From the NCBI RefSeq assembly GCF_004363215.1, contig NZ_SNYS01000009.1, forward strand, positions 1 to 64,000: a DNA stretch of 64,000 nucleotides, written 5' to 3'. This stretch comes from Methanimicrococcus blatticola. Its GTDB lineage: Archaea; Halobacteriota; Methanosarcinia; Methanosarcinales; Methanosarcinaceae. Shown one piece after another: positions 50,766 through 61,780 of the stretch. Under the pieces are notes generated by a model. That model was not told the origin of the DNA. It saw only the letters and a program-made list of their open reading frames with translations, and searched no databases. Each line of letters begins with the position of its first letter. Position 1 is the stretch's first letter. Both the position numbers and the translations under genes were made by a program.

Positions 50766-52043
50766 ATGCCGGCTGAAGGACTCTGCATGCGCTGTAAAGG
50801 AAAAGGTCTTTGCGGCCGCCCTTATTGTCCGACGCTGGAGCGTTTTAAAAACAATAACCGTTTGACAAAAGCGCTGTCAAACAAAACAACGGTTTTCGGA
50901 CCGTCCCCTCCTTCTGTTTTTGTCGGCAGCTACAATTATCCGAGTTTATCTGCCGGTCCTCTGATTCCGCCGTCAATTGATTTGCCGGAATTGGAATTCA
51001 GTGAAGCGTCAGAGATTCTGCGTGAGAAAGTGATTAAAAATCCGGGATTTATGGAAGATTCGCGCTTGTGGCATGATTTGCAGATGCAGGATGTGATTTC
51101 GATGAGAACAGCACTCGTTCGCGCCAACTCAACTTTTAAGCCGGGTGATGCCAAAACCGACAATCCGCTTCTTATGAAAGCACAGGAGCTTGCGCTTTCC
51201 GCTAAACCGATTGACACGGAAGCGTGGTTTAAAAAGCCGATCATTTCGGATTTGAAATTTGACAGCATGATGATGCCGATGGGTCCTTCCGGGCAAGTGA
51301 AAAACTTTAACATCACGGAAAATCCGAAAGTACCAAACGCGGTTGACCGCATTATTTACGACACAGACGCGCTTGCAAAAGACGCGATTGTCGAGCTTTA
51401 CCAAGGCAGCGTTTCCAACGAGCAGATGACACGCTTGATGTCAATCGGATTGCTCGGCCGCGACCGGAAACTTGTTCCGACACGCTGGTCGATTACGGCA
51501 ATTGATGACATGACCGGCAAAGAAACAATCAAGCGCATCAAAGATTATCCGCATATTCGTGAAATCACGGTGCTGACCGGCGAAATTTTCGGAAATCATT
51601 TCGAAATATTACTTCTCCCGGGAAGCTTTTCTTATGAACTTCTTGAAATCTGGCAGCCGCATTCCGTTTGGAACGGTGAGAAAACTTACATCGGCCAAGA
51701 CCATGAGGATTTCTACGGCAAAAAAGAATATTCAAACCTCTCGGGCGGTTATTATGCAGCCCGCCTGCCTGTTTTAGAATATTTGGATTCAATTAAAAAG
51801 CAGGCATTTATTTTCGCAATTCGTGAAATTCGTCCGAGTTATTGGGCGCCGCTTGGTGTTTGGGTGGTCAGAGAAGCAGCAAGAGCTGCCATCATGAATC
51901 CGAAAAAGATGTTTGAAACAAAAGAAGAAGCACTTGCCGACATGTCGGCGCGCCTTTATACACCGCGCCCCGATTGGGAAATAGAAACAAAATTGCTGTA
52001 CAACCAAGCCGTCCAGATGCGAATAGATTCATATTACGATTAA
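50766..52043 (+). CDS. nreA: Archaeal DNA repair protein NreA
   Basis: A 425-residue Nre-family protein. The N-terminal zinc ribbon carries C7, C10, C16 and C21 (LCMRCKGKGLCGRPYC), followed by the conserved SPPSVFVGSYNYPSLSAGPLIP block and GLLGRDRKLVPTRWSITAIDD. The very C-terminus QMRIDSYY fits a PCNA-interacting (PIP) box Qxx[ILM]xx[FY][FY], as known for Nre proteins. AGGTGA precedes the ATG. It takes part in repair of cross-linking-type DNA damage in other archaea. Confidence 0.93.
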   Translation: MPAEGLCMRCKGKGLCGRPYCPTLERFKNNNRLTKALSNKTTVFGPSPPSVFVGSYNYPSLSAGPLIPPSIDLPELEFSEASEILREKVIKNPGFMEDSRLWHDLQMQDVISMRTALVRANSTFKPGDAKTDNPLLMKAQELALSAKPIDTEAWFKKPIISDLKFDSMMMPMGPSGQVKNFNITENPKVPNAVDRIIYDTDALAKDAIVELYQGSVSNEQMTRLMSIGLLGRDRKLVPTRWSITAIDDMTGKETIKRIKDYPHIREITVLTGEIFGNHFEILLLPGSFSYELLEIWQPHSVWNGEKTYIGQDHEDFYGKKEYSNLSGGYYAARLPVLEYLDSIKKQAFIFAIREIRPSYWAPLGVWVVREAARAAIMNPKKMFETKEEALADMSARLYTPRPDWEIETKLLYNQAVQMRIDSYYD

Positions 52044-52106
52044 ACGGGATCGTTTTTTTTTTTGAAAAATGGGATTGGATTTTGATTATTTTTTAAGCAT
52101 CGGCTG

Positions 52107-52447
52107 TTCGCGCGCGTCGCGTTTGTGCAGTCAGTGAGATGAGCGTAAGCAGCAATGGCAGCAGACTGCAATGCAAACAGTAGGTAACAGCGGTTCCGTT
52201 CGCGTAAGCGAACGGGTGTGCTAAGAAACAGCAGATGCACGCAGCAAGCTGATACACGCAGCAAGCTGATACACACAGCAAAGCGGTGACACACAGTAAA
52301 GCAATTCCCAAGCGAAGATAATAATTGATTTTAATCGATTTGAAAAGCAGTTGTTCATTTTTGCTGTATCGGCTGAGTACGAATCCGCTAATTTCCGTTC
52401 CTCTCTTCGCTTTGCTCCGATCAGAACGAAAATTAGCGGGCGGTTAC
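52107..52447 (-). repeat. Dispersed intergenic element, copy F
   Basis: Between convergent nreA and nadM. It begins GTTCGCGCGCGTCGCG, has GCAAGCAGCAATGGCAGCAG-type repeats, the hairpin (52197-52214), three units of an AAGCTGATACACGCAGC type and the terminal palindrome (about 52392-52442) with GTATCGGCTGAG before it. Confidence 0.85.
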
Positions 52448-52527
52448 ATCGGTTTTTCTTCTAATTTTAACAATCATTTACTCACAACAAATTTAACAAA
52501 AACCGAAAACAAAAAAATTAAAATTAA

Positions 52528-52544
52528 AAACCGGAATCCGGTTT
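52528..52544 (-). terminator. Terminator of nadM
   Basis: AAACCGG-AAT-CCGGTTT abuts the nadM stop codon; T-rich sequence follows on the minus strand. Confidence 0.6.
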
Positions 52545-53058
52545 AATCGTCGTTTCCGGCGACTCTTTTAATCCGGCAGATGCCGTTTATCTCATCCACT
52601 ACGCCGGCTACTGTCGGCGGCACAAATTCTGCCCACTCTCTGTTTTTGCTTTCAATCATGGATTTGCGGACGGCTGTTCCTGAATAAATGTTGCGTTCAT
52701 GCATGGCGGGGCGGCGGACTTCAATACCTGCCTCCGTGAAAAGCTGAATCACAAGCGGGTTGTTGGAATAGGCGACGTCGAATTTCGGGGACATGGATTT
52801 GACGTGGGAAACCCAAAGCGCGTTGTATTCGACATCCTGTAGCGGAATGATGTAATGGCGGATCGGGAAATTTTCAAGGGATTTCAAAACCATTTCAATA
52901 CGTTCACCGGCTGTGAACGGGTCGCGCACGGAGTGACTTTTTTGGGCACTGCCGATGCCGATGACAACTTCGTCGACTTCTTCAGCGATTGTTTTTAAAA
53001 TCTTTTCATGACCGTAGTGAAAAGGCTGAAAACGGCCGACATAAAACGCTCTTTCCAT
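52543..53058 (-). CDS. nadM: Nicotinamide-nucleotide adenylyltransferase
   Basis: A 171-residue archaeal NMNAT that makes NAD from NMN and ATP. The nucleotidyltransferase loop is RAFYVGRFQPFHYGH; GIGSAQKSHS, PFTAGERIEMV and the C-terminal YSGTAVRKSM (ISGTxxR-type) are visible. ATG 53058 follows GGAG and lies 2 bp after the mer stop, so the pair is one operon. The longer upstream frame lies inside mer and is not used. Confidence 0.95.
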   Translation of the reverse strand: MERAFYVGRFQPFHYGHEKILKTIAEEVDEVVIGIGSAQKSHSVRDPFTAGERIEMVLKSLENFPIRHYIIPLQDVEYNALWVSHVKSMSPKFDVAYSNNPLVIQLFTEAGIEVRRPAMHERNIYSGTAVRKSMIESKNREWAEFVPPTVAGVVDEINGICRIKRVAGNDD

Positions 53059-53060
53059 GA

Positions 53061-54098
<1,038 letters not shown>

Positions 54099-54164
54099 TT
54101 AAATTTTTAAGTTTTAAGTTTTTAAATTTTAAGCTTATATCTGTTGTTTATTTATTTTATAACC

Positions 54165-54187
54165 GTTACAGTAACAGAACTTATATA
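54165..54187. promoter_or_regulatory. GTTAC-A-GTAAC palindrome between divergent mer and elp3
   Basis: GTTAC (54165-54169) and GTAAC (54171-54175), then TTATATA (54181-54187), a possible TATA box for elp3. The dyad is about 100 bp from each start. On the mer side the spacer holds short TTTTTAAA repeats. Confidence 0.35.
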
Positions 54188-54272
54188 CTTATTACATGAA
54201 TGACACATATTTCCGAATCTTAAATTATTAAAAGTTATTGCGCCGCCGCTCAAATTTTATTTTGGTGAGAAA

Positions 54273-55988
54273 ATGGGGTATCAGGAATTCGATAAATCTG
54301 ATGAAAAATTCAATGACGCTTGCCGTGAGATTCTTCTCTCGGCGGTTGCCGGTGAATTTGAAACGGAAAAGGATCTTGCCAAAATGAAGAAAAAGGTGTG
54401 CAAAAAATACGGTCTGTCAACGCTCCCGAGCAACGGTGACATCATTCTTCGCGGAACGCCTGATGAACAAAAAGCGGTTCGCGACGTGCTTCAAAGAAAG
54501 CCGGTCCGAACCATTTCGGGCGTTGCGGTGATTGCGGCAATGACGTCGCCTGCACCTTGTCCGCACGGCAAGTGCTTGCCCTGTCCGGGCGGTCCCGACT
54601 CCGCGTTTGAATCGCCGCAAAGTTACATGGGACGCGAGCCCGCAGCGATGCGCGCTTTTGAGTTCCGGTTCGATCCGTACGCGCAGGTCAGCTCACGCCT
54701 GAAGCAGCTTAACACAATCGGGCATGACGTTTCCAAAGCGGAACTGATCATTATGGGCGGCACGTTTTCAGCGCGATCGGTTGATTATCAGGAATGGTTT
54801 GTGAAGCGTTGCTTGGAAGCGATGAACGATCATGATGCTGCTGTCAGTGAGTCCGGTATTCCTGTGTGGCGGGCGGAAGTTCCGAGCTACGATTCCGCGG
54901 ATTCGACTTATTCATTTATTCCGCTTGAAGATGTTCAAAAAGCGAATGAAACGGCTTATGTTCGAAATGTCGGCATGACACTTGAGACGCGTCCCGATTG
55001 GGCGAAAGAAGAACATATTGACGAGTTTTTAAAAATCGGCGGAACGAAAGTGGAACTCGGTGTTCAAAGTGTTTTTGAAGATGTTCTTTTGAAAATGAAT
55101 CGTGGGCATACGGTTCGAGAAACAGCCGACGCTAACCGCCGCTTGCGCGACAGTGCTTTTAAAGTCGGTTTTCATATGATGCCCGGTCTATTCGATACGG
55201 ATTTTGACCGCGATTTGGAGGGCTTCAAAACGCTTTTTGAAAATCCCGATTTCAAACCGGATTATTTGAAAATTTACCCGACGCTGGTCACGGAAGGAAC
55301 CGAACTTTGCAAAATGTGGCAAAACAACGAATACCGTCCTTTGGATGATGAAAACGGTCCGGAATTGGTTTCCAAAATTAAAGCGATTTTGCCGAAATGG
55401 ACGCGTCTTCAGCGGATTCAGCGTGATATTCCGGCGGATCAGATTTTAGCCGGCATCCAAAAAAGCAACGTCCGCCAAGAGGCTGAAAAATTACTTCACG
55501 CCCGCGGCGAAAAATGCAAATGCATCCGCTGCCGCGAAGTCGGTCACAATATTTTAAAAGGCAATCCGCCAAGCCCTGAAAATATCCATCTGCTCGTTGA
55601 AAAATATGATTGCTGCGGCGGACTCGAAAATTTCATTTCATTTGAAGATCTCAAAGCCGACGTTTTGGTCGGCTTCATTCGCCTGCGCTTCCCGAATGCA
55701 CCGCACCGCTCCGAGCTGAAAAACACCGCGCTCATCCGCGAGCTGCACGTATACGGCTCGCTCACGCCTCTCGGCGAGACGGCTGACACGCTGTCTGCGC
55801 CGCTTGCCGACAAAAACCGTTCCTGGCAGCACCGCGGCTACGGTAAAGAACTGATTCAAAAAGCGGAAGAGATCGCGGCAGACGGCGGCTATGAAAAAAT
55901 CTCAATCATCAGCGGCATCGGCGTTCGCGAATATTATCGAAAATACGGATACGAATTTGACGGCACTTACATGACGAAAAAATTGTGA
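54273..55988 (+). CDS. elp3: Elp3, tRNA wobble-uridine carboxymethylation enzyme
   Basis: A 571-residue radical SAM-acetyltransferase. The cluster motif Cx4Cx2C is C96-C101-C104 in CPHGKCLPCPGG; FRFDPYAQV, MTLETRPDW and KVELGVQSV are radical SAM-domain blocks; the GNAT part (about 430-571) shows LHVYGSLTPLG, WQHRGYGKELI and YYRKYGYEFDGTYM. Archaeal Elp3 alone forms cm5U-type modifications at tRNA wobble uridine. GGTGA precedes the ATG. Confidence 0.95.
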   Translation: MGYQEFDKSDEKFNDACREILLSAVAGEFETEKDLAKMKKKVCKKYGLSTLPSNGDIILRGTPDEQKAVRDVLQRKPVRTISGVAVIAAMTSPAPCPHGKCLPCPGGPDSAFESPQSYMGREPAAMRAFEFRFDPYAQVSSRLKQLNTIGHDVSKAELIIMGGTFSARSVDYQEWFVKRCLEAMNDHDAAVSESGIPVWRAEVPSYDSADSTYSFIPLEDVQKANETAYVRNVGMTLETRPDWAKEEHIDEFLKIGGTKVELGVQSVFEDVLLKMNRGHTVRETADANRRLRDSAFKVGFHMMPGLFDTDFDRDLEGFKTLFENPDFKPDYLKIYPTLVTEGTELCKMWQNNEYRPLDDENGPELVSKIKAILPKWTRLQRIQRDIPADQILAGIQKSNVRQEAEKLLHARGEKCKCIRCREVGHNILKGNPPSPENIHLLVEKYDCCGGLENFISFEDLKADVLVGFIRLRFPNAPHRSELKNTALIRELHVYGSLTPLGETADTLSAPLADKNRSWQHRGYGKELIQKAEEIAADGGYEKISIISGIGVREYYRKYGYEFDGTYMTKKL

Positions 55989-56107
55989 TTTTTTGTTTTA
56001 TTTTTTATTTTTAAAAAACGGAATTGGTTTTTTCATTTTTTTTAAAGCAATCGTCCGGTTTACTTTATTTTTTTAAAAAGCAAGCGTCAACTTTGCTTTA
56101 TTTTTAA

Positions 56108-56437
56108 AAACGGTGCGGCTCGCGCGCGACGCGGCAAGGTGACGGTAGCAACGCAAACGGTGGTGACAGCAGCAACACAAACCGTAAGGTAGCAGCAGAA
56201 ACGCAAACAGTAAGGTAACAGCAGCAATGCAAACAGTAAGATAGCAGCAGAAATGCAAACGACAAGGTAACAGCACCCACGTTCGCGAAGCGAACGGCTG
56301 CCATCATCCGTAGAGGTAAACGCAGCAAAATGATAAACCGCTTCTTGCAACTGTTTTAATCTATTAATGGTGGGTTGAATCCGCAAATCTCGATTCGCCC
56401 GCTGCTCCGCACCGGTCGAATTTTCGATTTGCGGTCG
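56108..56437 (-). repeat. Dispersed intergenic element, copy G, with 26-bp minisatellite
   Basis: Between convergent elp3 and the VOC gene. It begins TGCGGCTCGCGCGCG, carries about four 26-bp units (AGTAAGGTAACAGCAGCAATG type, 56180-56270), then the hairpin CGTTCGC-GAA-GCGAACG (56280-56296) and a degenerate terminal palindrome. The GATAAAAAAGAGCA block is replaced by a different sequence. Confidence 0.8.
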
Positions 56438-56540
56438 TATTTGAAGTTTAATTTAAATTCAGAAACCGGCATTCCGGGTTGATTTAATTGTCGGAAAAAA
56501 GTCAATTATCAGAAAAAAGTCAATTGTAAAAAAATTGTGA

Positions 56541-57071
56541 TTACTTCAAACAAGAATTCACAAATTCAATCGGATGATCCGTCCGCGCTGTGATTTCTTC
56601 AGGCGTCATGCCTTGCGCGGCAAATCTTTTGATAACGGTTTCCATCTTTTCGCTGACATCAACGACATGGTCATCGAGGTCATAAAAACTGACGGAACGC
56701 TGACCCCAATCAAATTCAAAGACATCGTGAACATATTCCAAATCATAATTTTTCAGATTTTCGGCGAAAGAATCGAAATCGGCGGTTTCAAAATAAAGCG
56801 TGAAATTGTTGCTTCCTTTTTTGATTTCGTTCTCTTTGAATCCGATCACTTCAGAAACGGATGTTTTGGATTGAAGCATCAGACCGCTTTCGTATTGCCG
56901 GCTGACACCGAGATCTAATTTCAACTTCTGACCGACGACGTTTTCATAAAATTCTCCCGCCTTTTTGACGCTTTCAACAACAATCAAAGGACCGATGAAA
57001 TCCACATTCACATTGATTTTTTGTTCTCTGCTCGTTTTCTGGTTCTCGTTCATTTTCTGTTTTTCGTTCAT
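56541..57071 (-). CDS. VOC superfamily (glyoxalase-like) protein
   Basis: A 176-residue vicinal-oxygen-chelate fold protein. Two beta-alpha-beta modules are suggested by VDFIGPLIVVESVKKAGEFYENVVG and NFTLYFETADFDSFAENL, and FDWGQRSVSFYDLDDHVVDVSEK near the end is typical. A short lysine/glutamine-rich N-terminus precedes it. Its ATG overlaps the stop of thiD-thiN by four bases (ATGA), so translation is coupled. A link to thiamine metabolism is possible by context only. Confidence 0.75.
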   Translation of the reverse strand: MNEKQKMNENQKTSREQKINVNVDFIGPLIVVESVKKAGEFYENVVGQKLKLDLGVSRQYESGLMLQSKTSVSEVIGFKENEIKKGSNNFTLYFETADFDSFAENLKNYDLEYVHDVFEFDWGQRSVSFYDLDDHVVDVSEKMETVIKRFAAQGMTPEEITARTDHPIEFVNSCLK

Positions 57072-58573
57072 TTTTCCCCGCCGCCGATTTGTTTTCGAAT
57101 GTCATCGCAAATCATGATGACTTTAACAGCGGCGTCAACGGCATCTGTTCCGAGAACGCGGATGATGCCTTCTTTTCCGAATCCGCCGTTTTCATAAATA
57201 ATGTCGGGGACGGTTTCGCCGTTTTCTTGAATCACCACGGATGTTCCCCATTCTTTGCTTTCATCGCAGCCGCACGGTTCATCATCGCGGGTAAACGCGT
57301 AAGCCGAAAATCCGGATTGTTCACAGTGTTTGACGGTTTTTTCCGTATATTTTAAATTGATACAAGCGCGAATCGTTTCGTCAAATTCTTGAGCGGATTT
57401 GATAACTCTTGCCAAATTCGAACCCGCACCGAAAGACGGATATCCGAGATTTTCAGCGGATAATTTCGTTCCGGTCAAATCTTTCATTTTATGAATCCTT
57501 CCGGGAAACGAGGCAACCGCTGAGTAATAAGAACCAAACCCGTCCGCTCCGATTTGCCGGTCTCTTTTATCAATGGATAACATTTGGCGCGGCGGTTGAA
57601 TGCCTGATGCGTAATAATCGGCTTGCACAGATTCTTTGAATCTGTCGGGAAGCGTCATCGCGATGTTTGTTCCGACTTCCGGAATCAGCTGCGGAAACAC
57701 ATCATCGTCTTTTAATATTTCCCACGCTTCCAAAATGTTTTCAATCACGGCTGCGCGCTCTGAAAACAATGTTGACGCGCCTCCCGGATTTACGGGCGCG
57801 ACACCCGATCCGATGTTTTCCGAATAAAGTATCGCGTCAACCACGAATTTTTTAGCGAACCGGCAGGCCTCTTCAAAAGTATAGCCGCGGGCCAGATATG
57901 AAACAAGCGCGGATGAATAAGTGCAACCTGTGCCGTGAGTGCCGCCTTTGACGAATGTTCCTGAAAGAAGCGTGAATTCTTTGTTTTCTGAATCATAAAC
58001 GATGTCTTCCGCATCCAAATGTCCGCCGGTCACAATCACGTATTTTACGCCTGTTTCGGCGATTTTCACGGCGGCGGCTTTGGCATCATCCGCATTTTTA
58101 ATCTTCAGGCCGGAGAGAATTTCCGCTTCAAAAATGTTAGGCGTGACGGCGTATGAAACAGGAAGAAGTGCTTCGGCCATCATTTCGACGGCTTCTTTTC
58201 GAAGAAGCTCGCCGCCGGCTTCAGCGGCCATGACGGGGTCGACAACCAATGATAAACCGTATTCCTTGACCTTTCCGGCAACAAATTGAACAATTTCGGG
58301 GGAGGAGAGCATTCCGCTTTTTGCGAAAACGATATTCATGTCCGTACAAACGGAATCCATCTGCGTTCCGATATGCTCAACCGGAATGTCAAAAACGGAT
58401 TGAACACCTGTTGTGTTCTGTGAAGTCACGGACGCGATGACGCAGGCACCATGGACGCCGAGCGCGGAAAATGTTTTCAGGTCGGCTTCAATGCCTGCGC
58501 CGCCGCCTGAGTCGCTGCCGGCAATCGTCATCACGCATTTCTTTTTGATTTTAGATGTTTTTTCATGAGTCAA
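57068..58573 (-). CDS. thiDN: Bifunctional HMP-P kinase/thiamine-phosphate synthase ThiD-ThiN
   Basis: A 501-residue fusion. The ThiD part (about 10-270) is a ribokinase-like HMP/HMP-P kinase with [41 protein letters not shown] and [14 protein letters not shown]. The ThiN part (about 290-495) is the archaeal thiamine-phosphate synthase; it shows [29 protein letters not shown] and [11 protein letters not shown]. The TTG at 58573 has an AAGTGA site 5-6 nt upstream; GTG 58582 is the alternative. It is transcribed with the VOC gene. Confidence 0.92.
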   Translation of the reverse strand: MTHEKTSKIKKKCVMTIAGSDSGGGAGIEADLKTFSALGVHGACVIASVTSQNTTGVQSVFDIPVEHIGTQMDSVCTDMNIVFAKSGMLSSPEIVQFVAGKVKEYGLSLVVDPVMAAEAGGELLRKEAVEMMAEALLPVSYAVTPNIFEAEILSGLKIKNADDAKAAAVKIAETGVKYVIVTGGHLDAEDIVYDSENKEFTLLSGTFVKGGTHGTGCTYSSALVSYLARGYTFEEACRFAKKFVVDAILYSENIGSGVAPVNPGGASTLFSERAAVIENILEAWEILKDDDVFPQLIPEVGTNIAMTLPDRFKESVQADYYASGIQPPRQMLSIDKRDRQIGADGFGSYYSAVASFPGRIHKMKDLTGTKLSAENLGYPSFGAGSNLARVIKSAQEFDETIRACINLKYTEKTVKHCEQSGFSAYAFTRDDEPCGCDESKEWGTSVVIQENGETVPDIIYENGGFGKEGIIRVLGTDAVDAAVKVIMICDDIRKQIGGGEK

Positions 58574-59125
<552 letters not shown>

Positions 59126-59306
59126 TTATTCCGATTGATTTAAAGCATCGGTTTAACCGATCTTTTTTATTCAATTTTTGCTGAAAAGGCCGATTCACTT
59201 CTCATGCAGAATCGACGATTTTTCAGCCGATGATTTTATATCTTTATTCCGGTTTATCAAATCCAAATCATACATTATTTATACATATCAAAAAGGTGAA
59301 GAAGCA

Positions 59307-59486
59307 ATGGTTAAAGGAACGCCCTCAATGGGTCAGAGACAAAAACGCACACATATGAAATGCAGAAGATGCGGCAGCACTTCTTTCAACATCCACACAA
59401 AACAGTGTGTCGCATGCGGATTCGGAAGATCTGCAAAATTGAGAGACTACAAGTGGGTCAGAAAATCCAAATTAAACGGTGACTAA
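59307..59486 (+). CDS. rpl37e: 50S ribosomal protein L37e
   Basis: A 59-residue ribosomal protein of the archaeal/eukaryotic L37e family. The zinc ribbon has C19, C22, C34 and C37 (CRRCG, CVACG), and [17 protein letters not shown] is typical. AAAGGTGAA precedes ATG 59307. It lies 180 bp after LSm; the gap is T-rich with a small foldback sequence (AAAGCATCGGTTTAACCGATC, 59143-59163). Confidence 0.95.
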   Translation: MVKGTPSMGQRQKRTHMKCRRCGSTSFNIHTKQCVACGFGRSAKLRDYKWVRKSKLNGD

Positions 59487-60198
59487 GTTCATCGTTTTTT
59501 TTCTTTTCATTTCTTACTTTTTTAACTTTTTTTATTCGTCATTTTTCGACTTTTATATTGTTATTTTTGGTTTTTATTTCGTTTTTCCTTTATTTCGTTT
59601 TTCCTTTATTTTGTTTTTCCGATTCTTTTATTTTGTTTTTCCGATTTTTTTATTTTGTTTTTCAAATTCTTTTATTTTGTTATTCTTGCTTTATCGTTTT
59701 TTTAATTTTATTCTTTTTTTAATTTTATTCTAATTCTAATCTGTCATCTATTTATCAAAAAAATCTTTTATTCGAATTTTACCTTTCAAAGCCGTTTTTT
59801 ATTTTTCGATTTGTTTTATTTTTTCAATTTTTTTGCCGATAATGACAAATCATGTCTCATTTGTCTGTTTTTTAATATGAACAATAATGAAAATTAACTT
59901 AAAATATAACTACCAATTATTCTTTTTTGTTTAAGTTATTCATTTGTATTAACGCAGTTACGGCCGTTTTTATTCGTTCATTCAATAAATTCGATGGCTG
60001 TCGGTTAATATGTTTCAAATTTCAAACCGGCGCAAAACAAAGATTTCTTTGGAATCTTTTTGATGTCTGCTTCAATTGATTTTGAAGGGATTCAAAGATA
60101 TTTTATATCGTTTTAACCGCCAATTATATTTCATAAAGCTGAATTTAAAATAATAAACAGCATTTAAGTTTTATAAATTTACAAATCGGGTGATAAAT
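59487..60198. other. Long T-rich spacer upstream of purF
   Basis: About 710 bp with very strong T bias from 59490 to 59830, made up of repeated TTTTGTTTTTCCG-like words (59570-59680), then an AT-rich leader. No coding frame looks real; the plus-strand ORF at 59479-59733 is poly-Phe. A TATA candidate (TTTATATCG near 60100) may start purF transcription. Confidence 0.5.
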
Positions 60199-61644
60199 TT
60201 GAAGGAAGAATGTGGTGTTGCCGGTGTTATTATTCATGACCCTGCGCCGCCGACAAATATTGTTGCTTTTAAACTCTATTATGCGCTTTACGCGTTGCAG
60301 CACCGCGGTCAGGATTCAACCGGCATTGTTGTTTTCGACGGCTCCAAACCGCGATCCATTAAACGCATGGGATTGGTTTCCGAAGCTTATTCCCGTGATA
60401 CGCTTCAGGATATTGTCGGTTATGTCGGTGTCGGGCATGTCCGCAACGCAACATACGGCACACAAACCATTGAAAATTGCCAGCCTTTCGTTTTGAATTT
60501 CAAAGGCGGTACGATTGCGATTTCTCACAACGGCAATTTGGTTAACAGCACAGAACTCAGAGACGAACTTGAATCTGAAGGGCGCATTTTTACAACCGCG
60601 CTCGACGCCGAAATTATCGGTCTTCTTTTGGTGAAAGAATTATTAAAACAAGAACCCGTTGACGCTTTAAAATCTGTTATGAAACGCATCATCGGCTCTT
60701 ACGCTTTAACAATTATGATTAATGGCGACCTTTATGCTGTCCGCGATCCGATCGGCAACAAACCGATTTGTTACGGCGAAATCGAAGGCGGTTACGCCGC
60801 AGTTTCTGAAAGCGTTGCGCTTGACACGATTAAAGGAAAATTGGTCCGCGACTTGATGCCCGGCGAAATCATTGTTTTCAAGAAAACCGGCGAAGTGGAA
60901 AGCATCATGACAACAGACAGCAGCTTTGCAGCGCATTGTGTTTTTGAATATATTTATCTCGCCCGCCCCGACTCAATCATTGACGGACAACTTGTTTATT
61001 CCGCCCGTGAAAGAATCGGGAACGAACTGGCGCGCGAACACCCGGCCGCCGCCGACATAATTTCTCCGGTTCCCGACTCCGGAATTGCGGCCGCCATCGG
61101 TTATTCCCGTGAGTCCGGCACCAAATATTTGGAAGGCCTGATGAAAAACAGATACATCGGCCGAACTTTTATTCTTCCGCACCAGGAAATGCGTGAAATG
61201 GCCGTTCGCCTAAAAATGAACACCATCGGTGAAAATCTCAAAGACAAAAGTGTTGTTCTCGTCGACGACAGTGTTGTCCGCGGCACGACATCGCGCAGAA
61301 TCATTGACATGATTAAGGATGCCGGTGCCAAAGAAGTTCATCTGCGCGTTGCCAGCCCCCCGATTGTCGGCCCCTGCTACCTCGGCATTGACATGCCGAC
61401 CCGTGCCGAACTCATTGCAACGCATAAAACAATTGAAGGCATTTGCGCCGCCGTCAACGCCGACACAATTGGCTACCTCAGCGCAGACGGTCTCGTCAAA
61501 GCCATCGGCATTGACAAAAGCAAACTCTGTCTCGGCTGCATCACAGAATCATATCCGGTTCCGATTCCGGGCGAAAAATGTTATTGTGACAAGCAGTGCA
61601 AAATGGATGATTTTGTTCCTGAAGGGGAGAAAAAGGAGGAATAA
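60199..61644 (+). CDS. purF: Amidophosphoribosyltransferase
   Basis: A 481-residue glutamine PRPP amidotransferase, first step of purine synthesis. The TTG start at 60199 gives MKEECGVAGV, where the cleaved short propeptide exposes catalytic Cys; GGGTGAT precedes it, and the GTG at 60190 overlaps that site. Visible are LQHRGQDSTGI, VGHVRNATYGT, ISHNGNL, the PRPP loop VVLVDDSVVRGTTSRRIIDM and a C-terminal cysteine cluster (LCLGC, KCYCDKQC) for the FeS centre. It follows LSm-L37e. Confidence 0.95.
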   Translation: MKEECGVAGVIIHDPAPPTNIVAFKLYYALYALQHRGQDSTGIVVFDGSKPRSIKRMGLVSEAYSRDTLQDIVGYVGVGHVRNATYGTQTIENCQPFVLNFKGGTIAISHNGNLVNSTELRDELESEGRIFTTALDAEIIGLLLVKELLKQEPVDALKSVMKRIIGSYALTIMINGDLYAVRDPIGNKPICYGEIEGGYAAVSESVALDTIKGKLVRDLMPGEIIVFKKTGEVESIMTTDSSFAAHCVFEYIYLARPDSIIDGQLVYSARERIGNELAREHPAAADIISPVPDSGIAAAIGYSRESGTKYLEGLMKNRYIGRTFILPHQEMREMAVRLKMNTIGENLKDKSVVLVDDSVVRGTTSRRIIDMIKDAGAKEVHLRVASPPIVGPCYLGIDMPTRAELIATHKTIEGICAAVNADTIGYLSADGLVKAIGIDKSKLCLGCITESYPVPIPGEKCYCDKQCKMDDFVPEGEKKEE

Positions 61645-61656
61645 TCTCTTTTTCTC
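61627..61656 (+). terminator. Terminator overlapping the purF stop
   Basis: GAGAAAAAG (61627-61635) and CTTTTTCTC (61648-61656) form a 9-bp stem around the stop codon, with T-rich sequence after. Confidence 0.5.
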
Positions 61657-61704
61657 TTTCTTTTCTATTTTCTTTCTTTTCTCTTTCCGTTCATTTTCGG
61701 CAGT

Positions 61705-61740
61705 TCCACGCCGCGCGCGATCTGCATCATTTTTGAAAAT
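61705..61740. repeat. Fragment resembling the dispersed element end
   Basis: CCACGCCGCGCGCGATCTGC followed by a TTTTTGAAAA-type tail matches the GC-rich end of the dispersed element; the rest is missing. It lies between convergent purF and the HipT-like gene. Confidence 0.4.
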
Positions 61741-61780
61741 ATTGGAAAAACGCCGGTGGTTTTGTTTATTTTATCTGTTT